Assembly (NCBI GenBank): GCA_938017895.1
Contig: CALIJI010000008.1
Coordinates: 42,915 to 106,914, forward strand
DNA length: 64,000 nt
Reading direction: 5' to 3'
Origin: an uncultured bacterium
GTDB taxonomy: Bacteria; Patescibacteriota; Saccharimonadia; Saccharimonadales; Saccharimonadaceae
Position numbers and translations under genes: made by a program. The notes under the pieces were generated by a model, which was given only the letters and a program-made list of their open reading frames with translations, ran no database searches and was not told the origin of the DNA. This document shows positions 59,956-64,000 of the stretch, one piece after another. Position 1 is the first letter of the stretch; each line of letters opens with the position of its first letter.

Positions 59956-62448
59956 ATGGAAGATGAGAATAAAAAACCTCTTGAGGGTGAAATTATAGAA
60001 CAGCAAAATCATTCAAAGCATCTTGAATTTCGGACAGTTGAAGATGTGATGGAAGATTCATTCTTGCGTTATTCGATGAGCGTGATTATTGATCGTGCAT
60101 TGCCTGACGTGCGTGACGGAATGAAGCCCGTTCATCGCCGAGTTCTTTATACGATGGGTGAAATGGGTGTTCGTCCAGGATCGGCTTTTAAGAAATCAGC
60201 TCGTATCGTCGGTGATGTGATGGGTAAATACCACCCTCATGGTGATAGCTCAATTTATGACGCAATGGTTCGTTTGGCTCAAGATTGGAATATGCGTTAT
60301 CCGCTTGTAGATGGACAAGGTAACTTTGGCTCACTTGACGGTGATCCGCCTGCTGCAATGCGCTATACTGAGGCTCGACTCGGTAGAGTTGGAGATATTC
60401 TGCTTGCTGATCTTGATAAAGACACAGTTGATTTTCGACCTAACTATGATGGATCTGAGAGTGAGCCTTCAGTTCTTCCTGCAAAATTACCAAATCTACT
60501 TTTAAATGGTCAGATTGGTATTGCGGTTGGTATGGCGACCAGTATTCCTACGCATAATTTAGGTGAGATTGTCGATGCGACAATTGAGCTTATTGATAAT
60601 CCAGAAGCTTCCCTTGAAGATCTTATGAAATTCGTGAAGGGGCCAGATTTTCCGACTGGAGCTATAGTCTATGGCGGTGCGCCTATGATACAGGCTTATC
60701 GAACTGGCCGTGGAAGCGTTACGATGCGAGCAGTTGCCGAGATTATTGAAACAAAACGTGGTCGTCATCAGATTGTGGTAACGGAAATTCCTTATTCGGT
60801 AAATAAAGCTTCTCTAATTGAAAAAATTGCTGATTTAGTTAAGGAGAAAAAAATCACTGCGATTGCTGATTTGCGCGATGAATCAGCTCGTGGCAATGTT
60901 CGGGTAGTGATCGATCTCAAAAAGGATGCTTATCCTAAAAAAGTTCTTAACCAGCTTTATAAATTAACACCACTTCAATCTAATTTCCACTATAATATGC
61001 TTGCGCTTATTGATGGTGTTCAGCCTCGCGTACTTGGCCTGAAAGAAATGCTATCTGAATTCGTCAAGCATCGTCAGATTGTTGTGCGTCGCCGAACAGA
61101 ATTTGAACTCAAAAAAGCAAAAGCACGTGCGCATATTTTGGAAGGTTTGAAGATCGCGCTTGATCATATCGATGAGGTTATTGCTACAATCCGCGCTTCA
61201 AAGACTACGGATATTGCCGAAAAAGCTTTGCGCGAAAAATTCGGTTTGACTGAAATTCAAGCAAAAGCTATCCTTGCTATGCAACTTCGCCGATTGACTG
61301 GATTAGAGCGTGAAGCTATCGAAGCTGAACTTGCCGCTCTCTTGAAATTGATCGGCGAGCTTGAAGCTATTCTTGCTGATGAAAATGAAATCTTGCGAAT
61401 TATCAAAGAAGAGCTTCTTGAAATGAAAGATAAGTATGGTGACGAGCGAAAGACGCAGATTATTAATCATGAGCTTGGTAAATTCTCTGATGAAGAATTA
61501 ATCCCAGAAGAAGAGAGCGTAATTTTACTCACAACCGAAAATTACATTAAACGAACTTTATTGAATGAATATCGCCGTCAGCATCGTGGTGGAAAAGGCA
61601 GGCGTGGAATGACAACTAAGGAAAAAGATATTATTGATCAACTTGTTCCGGCGAGCACTCATGACTGGTTGTTGTTCTTTACTAACCGTGGTCGAGTGTT
61701 CCGTTTGAAGGCTTATGAAGTTCCAGCGGCTAGCCTACAGGCTAAAGGTGTAGCTGCAGTAAACTTGCTTCAACTTCAACCAGAAGAGAAAATTACTTCA
61801 ATTATTAAGCTGGAACAAGATTCTAGCGATAAAGATTTCCTCTTTATGGCAACGGTTAAGGGGACAGTTAAGAAGACTGCACTAAAAGATTTTGCAAATA
61901 TTCGAACAAATGGTTTGAATGCAATAAATCTTGATGAGGGCGATGAACTTCGTTGGATTCAAAAAACAGATGGTGAAAGTGATATTATTATTTCTACATC
62001 AGCTGGTCAAGCGGTTCGATTTAATGAAGATGATGTACGCGCTATGGGTCGTGCCGCTAGAGGCGTTCGTGGGGTTCGCTTGCGACCAAATGATAGCGTC
62101 GTAGGAATGGATATCGTTACGGACTCCGATCAAAAATTATTAGTTATTTCAGCGAACGGCTATGGCAAATCAACTAAAGTTGCTAATTTTGAAGTTAAGC
62201 GGCGTGGGGGAATTGGTGTTAAAGCTGCAATAGTTACATCAAAGACGGGTCCGATAGTTTCAGTCCAGACTTTGCCAAAAGAATCAACTGATGCACTGAT
62301 GATTTCAGCGGCTGGTCAAACTATAAGAGTTGCAATTAAAGATATACCAACTCTTGGTCGAACTACACAAGGTGTCAGAATTATGAAACTTTCTAATAAT
62401 GATCTTGTTGCGAGCGTTGGGTTAATGGAAGAAAGTCAAGAGGAGTAA
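59956..62448 (+). CDS. gyrA: DNA gyrase subunit A
   Basis: 830 residues. Active-site Tyr in AAMRYTEARL near residue 137. The quinolone region HPHGDSSIYDAMVRLAQDW keeps the sensitive-type Ser and Asp. The C-terminal beta-propeller begins with YRRQHRGGKGRRGM, a GyrA-box (QxRGGKG), which makes it a gyrase and not topoisomerase IV. It starts 2 nt after gyrB. Confidence 0.97.
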   Translation: MEDENKKPLEGEIIEQQNHSKHLEFRTVEDVMEDSFLRYSMSVIIDRALPDVRDGMKPVHRRVLYTMGEMGVRPGSAFKKSARIVGDVMGKYHPHGDSSIYDAMVRLAQDWNMRYPLVDGQGNFGSLDGDPPAAMRYTEARLGRVGDILLADLDKDTVDFRPNYDGSESEPSVLPAKLPNLLLNGQIGIAVGMATSIPTHNLGEIVDATIELIDNPEASLEDLMKFVKGPDFPTGAIVYGGAPMIQAYRTGRGSVTMRAVAEIIETKRGRHQIVVTEIPYSVNKASLIEKIADLVKEKKITAIADLRDESARGNVRVVIDLKKDAYPKKVLNQLYKLTPLQSNFHYNMLALIDGVQPRVLGLKEMLSEFVKHRQIVVRRRTEFELKKAKARAHILEGLKIALDHIDEVIATIRASKTTDIAEKALREKFGLTEIQAKAILAMQLRRLTGLEREAIEAELAALLKLIGELEAILADENEILRIIKEELLEMKDKYGDERKTQIINHELGKFSDEELIPEEESVILLTTENYIKRTLLNEYRRQHRGGKGRRGMTTKEKDIIDQLVPASTHDWLLFFTNRGRVFRLKAYEVPAASLQAKGVAAVNLLQLQPEEKITSIIKLEQDSSDKDFLFMATVKGTVKKTALKDFANIRTNGLNAINLDEGDELRWIQKTDGESDIIISTSAGQAVRFNEDDVRAMGRAARGVRGVRLRPNDSVVGMDIVTDSDQKLLVISANGYGKSTKVANFEVKRRGGIGVKAAIVTSKTGPIVSVQTLPKESTDALMISAAGQTIRVAIKDIPTLGRTTQGVRIMKLSNNDLVASVGLMEESQEE

Positions 62449-62449
62449 A

Positions 62450-62872
62450 ATGCCGTCAATTTTAGTAATTTTTGTGATAGCGTGGGTAATAACGCAAACT
62501 ACTAAATATTTTCTCGAGCTTAAAAATGATAGAAATGTTAAATTTCGTAGAGTAATTTCAGAAAGTGGCGGCATGCCTAGTTCGCATAGTGCAGTGGTTA
62601 TAGCGATAGCTACTTTCATCGGACTCAAAGAGGGTGTACATTCGTCTATATTTGGTCTAGCTTTCATCTTTGCTATGATAGTAATATATGATTCTATGAA
62701 AGTTAGATTTTCTAATGGTAAACAAGGAGAGACTATCAACAGGATAATTGATGATAAAAATCTCAGTGTGCCGAAGGTAAGAGTTGTTAGAGGCCACACC
62801 CCGCTTGAAGTAGCAGTTGGTTCTACGATTGGGTTCTTGCTAGGGTATTTCTCGTTCCTATTTGGTTTGTAG
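62450..62872 (+). CDS. DUF212/divergent PAP2 family membrane protein
   Basis: 140 residues, four membrane helices. The sequence ESGGMPSSHSAVVIAIATFIG and the later VVRGHTPLEVAVGSTIGFLLG are typical of the YuiD-like DUF212 family, related to acid phosphatase/haloperoxidase folds. It may act on lipid phosphates. GAGGAG lies before the ATG, 1 nt after gyrA. Confidence 0.85.
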   Translation: MPSILVIFVIAWVITQTTKYFLELKNDRNVKFRRVISESGGMPSSHSAVVIAIATFIGLKEGVHSSIFGLAFIFAMIVIYDSMKVRFSNGKQGETINRIIDDKNLSVPKVRVVRGHTPLEVAVGSTIGFLLGYFSFLFGL

Positions 62873-62880
62873 AATAAAGA

Positions 62881-62928
62881 AAATATATGTGAGGTTCTAT
62901 GTTTAGAATCTCACATATTTTTATTTTG
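62881..62928 (+). terminator. Terminator of the gyrBA operon
   Basis: ATATGTGAG and CTCACATAT form a perfect 9-bp stem around a 16-nt A/T-rich loop, followed by TTTTATTTTG. Confidence 0.85.
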
Positions 62929-62971
62929 TAAAGTGTTTTAAAATAAAAATAAAAAAAGTTTCAAAAAAGTG

Positions 62972-63000
62972 TTGACATTTTAAAATCAATTATATATACT
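62972..63000 (+). promoter_or_regulatory. rRNA operon promoter
   Basis: TTGACA (62972-62977), a 17-nt spacer, TATACT (62995-63000). The start near 63007 gives a 16S leader of about 130 nt. Confidence 0.88.
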
Positions 63001-63006
63001 TGAATA

Positions 63007-63133
63007 TAGTTCAGCGAAAGAAGTCGAAAGACTGATTGTAAAGTGGAGTTGGACTGATAATTTGACCTTTAACAATTTAGTTGTGCAAATTTATCGTCAG
63101 TCTATTTTATAGATTATCAATTTGATAATTCTT
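63007..63133 (+). other. rRNA leader
   Basis: Transcribed spacer before 16S. It contains AGTCGAAAGACT, a small hairpin, and GACTGAT/GTCAGTC-like complementary segments, which may take part in RNase III processing. No gene seen. Confidence 0.6.

Positions 63134-64000
<867 letters not shown>

Overview
The window comes from a low-GC member of Candidatus Saccharibacteria (TM7, Patescibacteria/CPR). The strongest evidence is the partial 16S rRNA at the right end. It carries the TM7-type stretch ACTGGGCGTAAAGAGTTGC (63708-63726) and a C in place of the universal A just after the 530 loop (63677). Other support is a streamlined housekeeping gene set, almost no biosynthetic metabolism, a compact type IV pilus operon, and TGA used as an ordinary stop codon, which argues against Gracilibacteria and Absconditabacteria (SR1).

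Layout. 1-13.4 kb: tsaD (cut by the window edge), a FemAB-type transferase, valS, tRNA-Ser, two unknown genes, orn, an MmcQ/YjbR-like gene, dnaG-rpoD, mutM-holA. 13.5-21 kb: ftsK, rpsF-ssb-rpsR, efp, a membrane-anchored beta-lactamase-fold protein, tlyA and ychF. 21.2-31.4 kb: a complete type IV pilus operon (pilM, N, O, small protein, B, T, C, D and three pilin-like genes). 31.5-37 kb: xerC-like recombinase, ndk, tRNAs, a PH-domain membrane protein, a SurA/PpiC-like foldase and a GT2 glycosyltransferase. 37-39.7 kb: an accessory island with a structured RNA or attenuator, an EcoRI-family adenine methyltransferase and a DUF262-HNH nuclease, bounded by tRNA-Val. 39.8-51.9 kb: thrS-miaA, a winged-helix/nucleotidyltransferase-like gene with an MBL-like gene, rpmB, an M50 protease, an unidentified structured RNA, dnaE, rnpB, infC-rpmI-rplT and comM. 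51.9-57.9 kb: tmRNA, a long structured non-coding region with a strong promoter, a three-gene cassette ending in a VirD4/TraD-like ATPase, and two unknown membrane genes. 57.9-64 kb: gyrB-gyrA, a DUF212 membrane protein and the start of the rRNA operon.

How it works together. Most genes serve replication, translation, the cell envelope and surface attachment. The pilus operon, the VirD4-like ATPase and ComM fit an epibiont that contacts a host cell and takes up DNA. Many single genes have a perfect -10 hexamer exactly 6 nt before the start codon, so their mRNAs are predicted to be leaderless. Downstream operon genes and ribosomal protein genes instead use AGGAGG-type ribosome binding sites.

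Most unusual points: the stem-closed RNA with a terminator that can kiss its own apical loop in front of the methyltransferase/nuclease pair; the multi-hairpin region after tmRNA with mutually exclusive hairpins and tiny ORFs; an unidentified RNA before dnaE; a 24-codon tmRNA tag; AUU as infC start; DnaG and PilB that have lost their zinc ligands; and a 19-codon ORF with a strong ribosome binding site before valS.
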